A DNA stretch of 64,000 nucleotides from Candidatus Aminicenantota bacterium (GTDB lineage Bacteria > Acidobacteriota > Aminicenantia > Aminicenantales > UBA4085), in NCBI GenBank assembly GCA_003141555.1, contig PLMN01000010.1, positions 157,714 through 221,713 on the forward strand, read 5' to 3'. Under the pieces are notes generated by a model, which was not told where the DNA came from, did no database searches, and saw only the letters and a list, made by a program, of their open reading frames with translations. Positions 23,714-32,103 of the stretch are shown piece after piece. The first letter of the stretch is position 1. Every line of letters begins with the position of its first letter. Position numbers and translations under genes: made by a program.

Positions 23714-25357
23714 ATGACCATGACGGTGAACGATCGGCGCACACGGATGTTCATTCTCGCGGGTCTAGCGGCCGTGGCCGCGTCCGGCGCGCTGGCCCTG
23801 GGCTGGAGCATGGATCGCGGGATCGGTCTCCAGCCCGATTCCGCCTTCTACCTGGATTGTGCAGCCCATATCGGCCGGGGCGAAGGCTACGTGACCGGAC
23901 TCCAGGATAACCTGCGGCCGATCAGCTTCCGGGAATACCTGGCGGATATCAAGGCGGAAGGCCGCGTCCGTCCCCGCCCCGAGGTCGTTTTCCCGCCGTT
24001 CTATTCGATCGCCCTCTCCGCCGGCCGGGGGCTCGGCCTCGATCCGGAACGGTCGGCCCGGGCCCTGGGCATGCTCCTCTTCGCGGTCAATATCTTCCTG
24101 GCCGGATTCATCGTCTATAGATATACCACCCCTTCGCCCTTCTTCGCCTTCGCGGCGGCGATCGTCATGCTCGGCTCGGAAAGCACGTTGGGTCTGCACG
24201 CCTATGCCCTGTCCGAGCCTCTTTTCCTAGCCCTGACCCAGTTCGGTTTGATCGGCGTGTCGGCGTTTATCGAGAAGGGCGGGCTTTGGGCTTTGGCGGG
24301 GGGCTCCCTAGCTGCCGGGCTGGCCTTTTTGACGCGCTATGCCGGCGGTGCGCTGGTCGCCGCAGGCGTCCTCGCCATCCTCATCTTTCGGCGAACGAGT
24401 TTCCCGAGGCGCCTAGGCGCGGCCGGCGGCTTGGCCCTCGCGGGCAGCCTCCCCGCCCTGGCGTTCATGATTCGAAACCTCGTGGTCGCGGGGGCGGCGA
24501 CGAACCGCACGCTGACGGTCATTCCCGTCTCGTTCGGAAGCGTTATTCTCGATCTGAAGACCACGCTCTCCTCCTGGGTCTTTCCCAACTTGTATCGCGT
24601 CTTCGCGTCTCCTGTCGAGAAGGATATCCTCGCCCTGGCTTCCGTCGTCGTACTGGCAGGCCTCATCGCCGCGGCGGTCCTGATCGTTCGCCGCGCGCGG
24701 AGAAGCGGCCTACAAGGCGCGGGGGCCGGGTCCGCCCGGCCTATCCTCTTCGCGCTCTTCCTGGCCGTCTATGTGGGCTACATCCTCTTTTCCATGTTTT
24801 TCATCGATCCCATGATTCCGCTCGATTACAGGATCCTAGCACCGTTTTTTGTGGCTGGCGCGGCCGTGGGCTTGATTGAGCTCAGCCGGGTAATGCGACT
24901 CGTGGGGCGGGGCTCGCTCAGGTCCGGACTGGCTCTCGCTTTCGGGCTCTACCTCGCCGCTTATCTGGCGCTCGCCGGAGCCTGGCTCGTGCGCTTCCGG
25001 GCCCAGGGCGGCGGATACAACAACCAGGAATGGCGCGGCTCCGAAATGGCCGCCGCCGTGGCGGTCCAGCCTCCCGGCTTGCCGATCGTGACGAACGACG
25101 ATATCGCAGTGCATTTCCTGTTGCGCCGCGATGCGTACTATATTCCTATGAGCCAATGGCCGGTCCGAATCGAAGAGCTCAAGTCCGAGATCGGCGCCGG
25201 CGAGGCCCTAGCGATTCTCTTTAAGACCAAAACGCATCTGCTCCGCAGCGACGCGTCTCCAGACTTGATCGAGCGGCTTCTGGCCGAGCGGCTTGCAGCG
25301 GAACCCCTGGTCCGTCTAACGTCCGTCTCGGTTTTCCGCATCGGGGGGGCGCGGTGA
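23714..25357 (+). CDS. Multi-pass membrane protein, GT-C (GT39/ArnT-like) glycosyltransferase
   Basis: 547 residues from ATG 23714 (GTG 23708 and ATG 23720 are alternatives). There is one N-terminal helix, then a periplasmic loop containing QPDSAFYLDCA. An Asp in this first loop is the catalytic position of GT-C enzymes, and VFPPFYSIALS resembles the P-x-x-Y motif of the family. About eleven or twelve more hydrophobic helices follow (to ~residue 440), then a soluble C-terminal domain. Such enzymes transfer sugars from polyprenyl-phosphate donors on the outer face of the membrane. It overlaps the next GT-C gene by four bases. Confidence 0.72.
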   Translation: MTMTVNDRRTRMFILAGLAAVAASGALALGWSMDRGIGLQPDSAFYLDCAAHIGRGEGYVTGLQDNLRPISFREYLADIKAEGRVRPRPEVVFPPFYSIALSAGRGLGLDPERSARALGMLLFAVNIFLAGFIVYRYTTPSPFFAFAAAIVMLGSESTLGLHAYALSEPLFLALTQFGLIGVSAFIEKGGLWALAGGSLAAGLAFLTRYAGGALVAAGVLAILIFRRTSFPRRLGAAGGLALAGSLPALAFMIRNLVVAGAATNRTLTVIPVSFGSVILDLKTTLSSWVFPNLYRVFASPVEKDILALASVVVLAGLIAAAVLIVRRARRSGLQGAGAGSARPILFALFLAVYVGYILFSMFFIDPMIPLDYRILAPFFVAGAAVGLIELSRVMRLVGRGSLRSGLALAFGLYLAAYLALAGAWLVRFRAQGGGYNNQEWRGSEMAAAVAVQPPGLPIVTNDDIAVHFLLRRDAYYIPMSQWPVRIEELKSEIGAGEALAILFKTKTHLLRSDASPDLIERLLAERLAAEPLVRLTSVSVFRIGGAR

Positions 25358-26880
25358 GCAGCCCCTCTCCCAAGCAGGTCCGCGGGGCGCTTCTCGTCTG
25401 GACGGGGCTGTTCCTGGCGGGCGCGGGGCTCCGCGTCCTCGACGCTGGCCATCCCGTCGACGGCGGGGTTCGGGAATCGTGGCGGGAGTGCGATTACGCC
25501 GCCGTCGCCCGGAACTTCTTCCGGGAAGGAATGAATATCCTCCTGCCCCGGATCGATTGGCGCGGCGAGGGGCCCGGGTTCGCCGAGATGGAGTTTCCGG
25601 CCCTGCCGTGGACCATGGCCGCCCTCGACAAGGTGTTCGGCTACGGCGAGGCCCGGGGCCGGTGGCTCATGGTCGCCGCCTCGCTCCTGACCTTGATCGC
25701 CTTCTTTGCCTTGGCCCGCTCGGTCCTCCCGCCTTTCGGGGCGCTTGCGGCCTCCGCCGTCTTCGTCCTCAACCCCCTGGCCGTCCGCGTTTCCAATGCC
25801 CTCCAGCCGGAATCCCTCATGCTCTTTTTCTATGTGTTCGCGGCCTATGCCTTTCTGCGCTGGCTCGAGAATGAGAGCCGGACCTGGTATGCCCTCGCCC
25901 TCGTCTCGACGGCGATGGTCGTGCTGGTCAAGATCCCGGCCATCCATATCGGGATTCTATTCCTGGCCTTGCTTCTTTGGAAAAAAGGAGCGGCCGCCCT
26001 TGCCCGCCCCCGGGTCTGGCTTTTCGGAATTGGGGCCCTTGTTCCGGGAGCCCTCTGGTATCTTCATGCCCACCGTCTCTGGCTCGTCTACGGCAATTCG
26101 CTCGGGGTTTCCAACGAATTCCATTGGTTCGGCTTGGACCTCCTGATTAGGCCCGGCGCCTTCATCAAGCTCCTCATCAATCTGGCGAAAATGGAGGTCG
26201 GACTCGTCTGGACGCCGGTGGGCGTCGCAGCCGTTGCGGCCGCGCTCATCGCCCTTCGGAAGCGGCCGGCCGTTCGCCTCGGCCTGTTCTGGCTCGCAGC
26301 TCTCCTCTGCTATTATTTCGTGACGATTCGGACGACGGGCGACACCTGGGCTGCCTACTATCATGTCGTGTCCGTCCCCGCCGCAGCCCTCCTCATCGGA
26401 ACGGCGGCGGCCGCCCTTCTTTCGTGGCTCCGCCGAACCCGGCCCGGCGTCGTCCCGGGCCTGCGAATCGCAATTGTGGCCTTGGGGCTGACGGCGATCC
26501 TCGGGTTCGAAGGCATCATGGTCCTGCGGGACCTCCATCCTACGTGGTCACAAGGTGTTTACGAATGCGCCCTGAGCTTCAAGCCCCTGATCCCGGAGGG
26601 CGCGCTCATTCTCTGCTCCGGAGGCGTCTCCAAGGACGAAACGGGCAAGCCCGTGGCCTATAACGCCTCCTACATGTTTTTTTGGCTCGATCGCAAAGGA
26701 TTCAACATCCCCTCGGACCTTTATTCCCTCGACGCCGTGGAGTCCTATGTCCGCCGCGGGGCCCGCTTTTTCGTCCTGGAGAAGGAGTCCCTCCGCGATT
26801 CCCCGAAGTTCGCGGACGAGATGAAATCGAGGGCGTCCCTGCTCGCCGAGTGCCCGAAAGCCTATCTCTTCCGTTTCTAG
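25354..26880 (+). CDS. Multi-pass membrane glycosyltransferase, GT39-like
   Basis: 508 residues from GTG 25354, translationally coupled to the previous gene by a GTGA overlap. The first loop has ESWRECDYAAVARNFFREG and EFPALPWTMAAL, patterns of the ArnT/PMT superfamily with acidic residues after the first helix and a proline motif before the second. About ten to twelve helices run to residue ~395, then a C-terminal soluble domain. It probably adds a sugar from a lipid-phosphate donor to a lipid or glycan acceptor. It converges with the FAD oxidoreductase gene, the two stop regions overlapping by four bases. Confidence 0.75.
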   Translation: MSSPSPKQVRGALLVWTGLFLAGAGLRVLDAGHPVDGGVRESWRECDYAAVARNFFREGMNILLPRIDWRGEGPGFAEMEFPALPWTMAALDKVFGYGEARGRWLMVAASLLTLIAFFALARSVLPPFGALAASAVFVLNPLAVRVSNALQPESLMLFFYVFAAYAFLRWLENESRTWYALALVSTAMVVLVKIPAIHIGILFLALLLWKKGAAALARPRVWLFGIGALVPGALWYLHAHRLWLVYGNSLGVSNEFHWFGLDLLIRPGAFIKLLINLAKMEVGLVWTPVGVAAVAAALIALRKRPAVRLGLFWLAALLCYYFVTIRTTGDTWAAYYHVVSVPAAALLIGTAAAALLSWLRRTRPGVVPGLRIAIVALGLTAILGFEGIMVLRDLHPTWSQGVYECALSFKPLIPEGALILCSGGVSKDETGKPVAYNASYMFFWLDRKGFNIPSDLYSLDAVESYVRRGARFFVLEKESLRDSPKFADEMKSRASLLAECPKAYLFRF

Positions 26881-28193
26881 CCGCGCGCGTCCGCGAGGAT
26901 CAGGCGCGCGGCGTCTCCGGCGATTTTCAGGATCGCGTTGTTGTTGAGGGTCTCGTCCCTGAGGAGCGCTGGGTTCGCCCGGTAAACGCCCGGTTGGGAC
27001 GTCCGGATCGAGGCCGGCCCGCGGCCGGCCGTTGTCCGTGGCAAAGCGAAGACCGCGTCGTTCCGGAAGATCCGGGCATGGAGGATGTCGCCGTCGCTCA
27101 GGTCGGGGACGATCCTCCGGAGACCGCTGACGAAATCCAAGAGGACGCTTTCATCCCGCGCCGTCCGCAGCGGATCATCGGGCGTGACGTATTTCGGGAG
27201 GTAAATCAGATGTGCCCCGCCGAAGGTGTCCGCGGGGATGATATTGGTCGATTCGATGACCCCGGTGAAGGGCAGGCTCGTGTCGAGGAGATTCAGGACG
27301 TAGTAGGGGGTCAGCGCCCGCTTCAGGATCAAAAGGGCGCAGACGATGCCCAGATATCCGTTGCCGGCTTCGCCGGCCCCCTGCCGTTCCCCCGGCCTGG
27401 GGATCTCCGGATCGGGAACGGCGAAAAGCACGCGATCGAACTCCGAGGTCCCGGCCGGCGTCTCCAGCTCGACGCGGCCCGCCCGGTCACGCGTCCCGAG
27501 GACCGGCGTTCCGAGGCGGATTTCCGCACCGGATCGAACGAGCTTCTCCCGGGCAGCTTCGAAAACGGCGGCGAACCCGCCCTCGACATAGCCCATCCGC
27601 TCCTTTTTGTTTGCCCCGCGGCGGGCTCCGCCGAGGCGGCGGATTGTCGCCTGAATGAAGGACGCCGGCGCGGCCCGGCGCGCGTCGCCCAGCTTGCTGC
27701 GGAGAAGCGGGTCCCAGAAAGCCTCGGTCACCCCGGCTCCGAACATCCGGTCGAGCCAGGCGAAGGCCGGGAGCCGATCGAGCTCGTCCGGCGCGGTGAT
27801 GCGGGAGGCGCGCAGGATGCCTACCCCCAAGCGGAGCTTCCGCCACGGCGATAAGAACGGAAATTTCGCGAAATCCCAGGCCGAGGAGAAGGGGGCGATG
27901 CGCCCGTCCTTGAAGAACCCGCTCCCGGTTTCGGCCCAGCGGAGTTTCGGTCCGAGTCCCAGGCCTTCGAGGAAGGCGATGGTTGCAGCGTCCGTAGGGA
28001 GGACGACGTGGTAATACCGGTCGCAGGTCACGGCGTCCCATCGATACGACGCGCACAGCCCTCCCAGCCCGTCGGCCCGCTCGAAGAGAACGACCCGGGC
28101 CCGTCCCGACCGGGCGAGCTCGAGAGCGGCCGAAACGCCCGCGATCCCACCCCCGACAACGGCGACGGATTCCCGGGATCCCATCCTCGACAC
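26877..28193 (-). CDS. FAD-dependent amine-oxidase-like protein (protoporphyrinogen oxidase/UGM-like fold)
   Basis: 438 residues starting at GTG 28193 or ATG 28184. The N-terminus holds the dinucleotide-binding motif VAVVGGGIAGVSAALELARSG, followed by an acidic residue and GLGGLCASYRWD. The rest fits the NAD(P)-binding amine-oxidase fold. Proteins of this type are common in polysaccharide clusters next to dolichol-phosphate-mannose-synthase-like GT2 genes, as here, and may act on sugars or polyprenyl lipids. The exact reaction is unknown. It is the last gene of the minus-strand sugar operon. Confidence 0.78.
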   Translation of the reverse strand: MSRMGSRESVAVVGGGIAGVSAALELARSGRARVVLFERADGLGGLCASYRWDAVTCDRYYHVVLPTDAATIAFLEGLGLGPKLRWAETGSGFFKDGRIAPFSSAWDFAKFPFLSPWRKLRLGVGILRASRITAPDELDRLPAFAWLDRMFGAGVTEAFWDPLLRSKLGDARRAAPASFIQATIRRLGGARRGANKKERMGYVEGGFAAVFEAAREKLVRSGAEIRLGTPVLGTRDRAGRVELETPAGTSEFDRVLFAVPDPEIPRPGERQGAGEAGNGYLGIVCALLILKRALTPYYVLNLLDTSLPFTGVIESTNIIPADTFGGAHLIYLPKYVTPDDPLRTARDESVLLDFVSGLRRIVPDLSDGDILHARIFRNDAVFALPRTTAGRGPASIRTSQPGVYRANPALLRDETLNNNAILKIAGDAARLILADARG

Positions 28194-28196
28194 GGC

Positions 28197-29351
28197 TTAT
28201 AGCTTTCGCAGGGGGTCGCCGAGCATGATCCGGTCCTTTTTCGAAGGGAGGGAATCCTTGTAGATTGCGCTCATAAGATAGAAAAGCTGGGCGTAGTTGC
28301 GCTTCTTCTGGAGGGAAAGCAGACCCAAGCTGAGGAGCTGGATGGCGACGACGAGGGCGAACCCGGCGACGATGAAGGAATGGGGCGCGACCTGGAAGGA
28401 CCCGGCGATCGCTTCGGAGAGGCGATAATCGAGGGAGAGTCCCTTTCCGGCGAGCTTCCCGTACTGGTCGATGGTGTGGATGATCGTCCAGGCCAGGGGA
28501 TAGAGAGAGAGGATGAACAGGATCAGCCCCGGCACGATGAAAAAATGGAACGGCCGAAACATGTACCCGGAGACGATGCTCTGGACCGTGCCCTTCAGGA
28601 TCTGGAGCTTCGATGCCCGCCGCCGCCGGGCCGCCCGGCCCCGCAGGTCGGCGTCCCAAGCCAGACGGGCGGGGACTTCGACGATGCGCGCCCGAAGAAT
28701 CTTGGCCTTGTTGATGATTTCAGGATTGATGTCGACGTCCATGGCCCACAAGCTCAGGCCGCGGATAAAGTCGCCGTCGTAGGCCCTGACCATGCCGGTG
28801 ATGTTCGTCAGCTTGTCCGAAAAGAAATCCTTGGGGGCCATCAGGCACAGGAACCTGTTGGCCCATTTGCTGAGAATGCGTCGCATCCAGGGGACGTTGG
28901 ATACCCCGCCGCCCTTGCGGTAGGGCGAGGCGATGACGATCTTAGCCCGGCTCTCCTTCATCCGAGCGAGCATCGCCTCGATGTGGGCGGGGGCGTAGCT
29001 GAGGTCGGCATCCATGACGACGACGATGTCCCCGCGGCTGGCATTGAAGGCGGTCCGCAGGGTCTGTCCCAGGCGGAAGTTGATCTGATGATGGAGGACG
29101 CGGACGCCTTCCCGGCCGGCCGCGAACGCCTCAGCGAGCTTGCCGGTTGCATCCTGGCTCCCGTCGTCGACGATGAGCAGCTCGAAGCGATACGCGGCCT
29201 CGAGCGTCCGGAGGTATTCATAGAGAATCTCCAGATTCCGGGGCAGGATGTCGGCTTCGTTGTAGGCGGGGACGACGACCGTCACCAAAGGACGGAAGCC
29301 GGCATCCGGAGCCGCGGACGGCCCCCCGGCCTGTTTGTCAATGTCGTTCAT
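28197..29351 (-). CDS. Glycosyltransferase family 2, polyprenyl-phosphate type with C-terminal membrane helices
   Basis: 384 residues. The GT2 domain (about 20-265) starts with LVTVVVPAYNEADILPRNLE and contains the DxD site VVVMDADLSYAP. Two hydrophobic helices follow near the C-terminus (about 278-302 and 335-362). This architecture matches DPM1/GtrB-like enzymes that load a sugar onto polyprenyl phosphate, which would feed the GT-C enzymes encoded just downstream on the other strand. It overlaps the deacetylase gene by four bases. Confidence 0.88.
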   Translation of the reverse strand: MNDIDKQAGGPSAAPDAGFRPLVTVVVPAYNEADILPRNLEILYEYLRTLEAAYRFELLIVDDGSQDATGKLAEAFAAGREGVRVLHHQINFRLGQTLRTAFNASRGDIVVVMDADLSYAPAHIEAMLARMKESRAKIVIASPYRKGGGVSNVPWMRRILSKWANRFLCLMAPKDFFSDKLTNITGMVRAYDGDFIRGLSLWAMDVDINPEIINKAKILRARIVEVPARLAWDADLRGRAARRRRASKLQILKGTVQSIVSGYMFRPFHFFIVPGLILFILSLYPLAWTIIHTIDQYGKLAGKGLSLDYRLSEAIAGSFQVAPHSFIVAGFALVVAIQLLSLGLLSLQKKRNYAQLFYLMSAIYKDSLPSKKDRIMLGDPLRKL

Positions 29352-30352
29352 GACAACCCTCCCTGCGCTTGCCCGTCGGCCGTCCGGCTCGCCGCCGCCC
29401 TAACCGACAAGCGGTCCGGGCGTCCGGCGAGGCTCCGAGCATAGGTCTCCAGGTCGATAATTTCGTAGCTGCGGGCGATCGCCTCCGCCGCTCGGCGGAA
29501 AAAGGCGAGCTTGCCCTTGCGGTCCACATCCATCCCGGGAAAGAACGAGAGCCCCGGCGCGTCCTCCCGCCCCAGGAAATCGAGCGGGTGGAGAAGAAAG
29601 CTCAGGCCGGTTTTCGCCAGGCGGCAGAGCCCGACCGCGCTCCGGATATAGGCCTCCATCAACGCCGGGGAATAGCGGCCGATGTAGATCAAATAGCTCA
29701 GATGGAAAGGGATTTTCAAGAGAGGCAGCGTGGTGACCGGGATTTCCAGGAGGCGCCGCCGCGACGGCGTCAGCCAGTAATAGGGCCGAACGGGCCGCAG
29801 GCCGTCGGCCAGGCCGCCGAATAGGCGCTTCCGGCGCCGCCTCTCGTCCCGGGTCAATCCGCTCTTGGCGAAATAATACAGCCGGCCGAGGGGGCCGAGA
29901 TACGTGGGCAGGGTTGTGGCGTCATAGAGATAGCCCGCTTCGGCGAGCGCCTCGATCAGGGCCGGGCTCCAGCTGAACCCGGGCCCGCGAAATCCTCTGG
30001 GCCGCCGGCCCGTGGCGTCGGCGATCGCCTGTTCCGCATCGCCCACTTCGCGGCGTATTTCGGCCGGCGAATAGGCCGAGAGCCAGGGCTCGTGGCGGAA
30101 CGAATGGTTGCCGATGTCGTGGCCGCGCGCGGCAATCTCCCGCAAGGCGGCCTTGTTCTTGGCGAGCGCCGCGTCCTGTCCGACGACGAAGAACGAGATC
30201 CTGAGTTTCATCTCGTCCAGGAGGTCGAGGACGGGAGGAACGAGGCGGTCGAGATAGGAAGGGAAGTTTTCCCAAGCCGGGTCGCCGTGCGTCTTCAGGT
30301 AGGACCAGTGGTTGTCGAGGTCGAAGGAGAGCGCGGCCGGGGGTTTCGTCAT
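29348..30352 (-). CDS. Polysaccharide deacetylase (NodB/CE4 fold)
   Basis: 334 residues. The catalytic start LSFDLDNHW (about 8-16) provides the Asp pair, NHSFRHEPW supplies the metal-binding histidines, and RGPGFSWSPALIEAL is the later conserved motif. This resembles the deacetylases found in exopolysaccharide clusters. No signal peptide is visible, so it would act in the cytoplasm on a lipid-linked or nucleotide sugar precursor, removing an acetyl group from an N-acetyl sugar. It overlaps its neighbours on both sides by four bases, showing tight coupling with the sugar operon. Confidence 0.88.
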   Translation of the reverse strand: MTKPPAALSFDLDNHWSYLKTHGDPAWENFPSYLDRLVPPVLDLLDEMKLRISFFVVGQDAALAKNKAALREIAARGHDIGNHSFRHEPWLSAYSPAEIRREVGDAEQAIADATGRRPRGFRGPGFSWSPALIEALAEAGYLYDATTLPTYLGPLGRLYYFAKSGLTRDERRRRKRLFGGLADGLRPVRPYYWLTPSRRRLLEIPVTTLPLLKIPFHLSYLIYIGRYSPALMEAYIRSAVGLCRLAKTGLSFLLHPLDFLGREDAPGLSFFPGMDVDRKGKLAFFRRAAEAIARSYEIIDLETYARSLAGRPDRLSVRAAASRTADGQAQGGLS

Positions 30353-32103
30353 GCGGTCCCCTTCTTTTCCGCGAGCCGGCTCGCCCTCTGGGCCCGGGCG
30401 GCCAGGCGCAGGGCGAATCCTTCGTGGGCGGGCAGGTCCCTCACCGGGGCGGGATCGACGATCCGGCAGCCGGTGACGCAGGTCGCGGCCAGCCGGCGGA
30501 CGGCCCCGAAGTCCGCGCGATTGGCCTCATCCCGGACGAACTTTTCATTGAGGAAGTCGATGAGCCCGGCGACTTCGTTGGCGACGCCGTTCTCCATGGC
30601 CCGGAAGCTGCGCAGGACGAAATCGAGGAAAGCGGGGTCGGGCTCCCGCCGGCCCTTGCCGATGCCGAGCCGGAGGACATCATCCGTCCCGGCCTCCCGC
30701 CCGTCGATGAGGCCGCAGCCGTCGAACAGCTTTTTGCCCGCGGCCCGGTCCCGGGCGAGATCGGCCGCCAGGTCCTGATAAGCGGCGTGGGAAGCGCAGA
30801 AGATGACGATCTCGGCCGGGCCGACCGCATCCTCCGGGTTCCGCGTGAAATGGTCGGCGAAGCCGGATCGGGCGAGATTCGCATCGCCGGGCTTGACGAA
30901 GGGGTCGTGGAGAATCACCCGGCTTCCCATCCCGCGCAGGACCCGGGCGAGAACGAGAGTCGGGGAATTGCGTGTGTCTTCGGAGTCGGGCCGGTAGGCC
31001 GTCCCCATCAAGGCCACGGTCCGGTTCCGAAGCCCTCCGAAGAGTCCCTCGAGCCGGGCCGCCGTCGCGGCCGGGGACTCGTCGTTGATCCGTCGGGCTT
31101 CGAGGATCAGGCTCTCCGACACGTCCGCTCCGCTCTCGATCAGCCGCCAGAGAAGAAGGATGCCGTCCTTGGGCAAGCAGTGGCCTCCGACGCCGATGGT
31201 CGGCGTCAGGAGCCCGGTCGGGGCACCCGCCGTATCGGGCGGAAGTCCCGCTTCGCGGAACAGCCGGGCGTTCACCGCCGCCCGGACGCGACGAAAATCG
31301 ACGTCCGCGGCGTCGCACCAGCGGGCGACCTCCGCCGAGAATGCGATCCGGACGTCCCGATAGGCGTTTTCGAGCGTCTTGATGATTTCGGCGCTGAGGG
31401 CGTCCGTCAGGTGGAGGCGGCCGCCGGTCACGAGCCGCGCGTAGAGGGCTTGAATCCGCCGCCCCGCCTCGGGATTCATCGCGCCCGCGATCTTGTCCGC
31501 GCCCCGGATCCGCTCGACGAGGCGGCCGGGCATCACCCGGTTGGGGCTGTGGGCAAGATGGATTTCCCGGCCGTCGCGGAGGCCGAAGGCGACGAACCGG
31601 TCCGTGACCCAGGTGGACATGGTCGTCGGGGCCAGCGTCGATTCGAAGACGACGAGCGGCGGGTTCCCCGGTTGTCGGCGGGCGAGGGCGGCCCCGAGCG
31701 CATCGACCGCTCCCGAGAGAGGGCCGTAGTCGGGTCCCATCCCCGTCTTGTCGGTTTGAACGCAGACAAGGACCGCGTCCGCGTCGGCGATCACGGCGTA
31801 ATCCGGGGACGCTTGAAGACGGCCTTCGGCAGCCGTGTCCCGGACGATGCGGTCCAGGTCGGGCTCGATGCCCCCGATCGGGGAACGCCCCGCGTTCAAA
31901 GCTTCGATTTTCCAGTCGGACGTCGGGGAAGGGCGCTGGATGAGAACCACGGGCGCCGGCCGTTCCGTCCCGATGCGAACCCCCGCCTCGGCCAGGAGGG
32001 CGGCCATGGGCACGCCGACGATGCCGGCGCCGATGACCCCGATCTTCCGGACCGTCCAGCCGTCACTCGATTCCGCCCCTGTTCCGTCCATGATCGCTTC
32101 CAT
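30349..32103 (-). CDS. UDP-sugar dehydrogenase (WecC/UDP-ManNAc dehydrogenase-like) with C-terminal extension
   Basis: 584 residues from ATG 32103, which shares one base with the asnB stop. The NAD-binding motif is KIGVIGAGIVGVPMAALLAE. The UDP-sugar dehydrogenase core includes the catalytic-cysteine segment GVGGHCLPKD and the C-terminal domain GTAYRPDSEDTRNSP. It would oxidise a UDP-sugar to a uronic acid. With the UDP-GlcNAc 2-epimerase two genes upstream, UDP-ManNAcA is the obvious product. About 100 residues after the core (from ~484) form an extra helical, arginine-rich region with no family I know, unusual for this enzyme (usually about 430-440 residues). Confidence 0.85.
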   Translation of the reverse strand: MEAIMDGTGAESSDGWTVRKIGVIGAGIVGVPMAALLAEAGVRIGTERPAPVVLIQRPSPTSDWKIEALNAGRSPIGGIEPDLDRIVRDTAAEGRLQASPDYAVIADADAVLVCVQTDKTGMGPDYGPLSGAVDALGAALARRQPGNPPLVVFESTLAPTTMSTWVTDRFVAFGLRDGREIHLAHSPNRVMPGRLVERIRGADKIAGAMNPEAGRRIQALYARLVTGGRLHLTDALSAEIIKTLENAYRDVRIAFSAEVARWCDAADVDFRRVRAAVNARLFREAGLPPDTAGAPTGLLTPTIGVGGHCLPKDGILLLWRLIESGADVSESLILEARRINDESPAATAARLEGLFGGLRNRTVALMGTAYRPDSEDTRNSPTLVLARVLRGMGSRVILHDPFVKPGDANLARSGFADHFTRNPEDAVGPAEIVIFCASHAAYQDLAADLARDRAAGKKLFDGCGLIDGREAGTDDVLRLGIGKGRREPDPAFLDFVLRSFRAMENGVANEVAGLIDFLNEKFVRDEANRADFGAVRRLAATCVTGCRIVDPAPVRDLPAHEGFALRLAARAQRASRLAEKKGTA

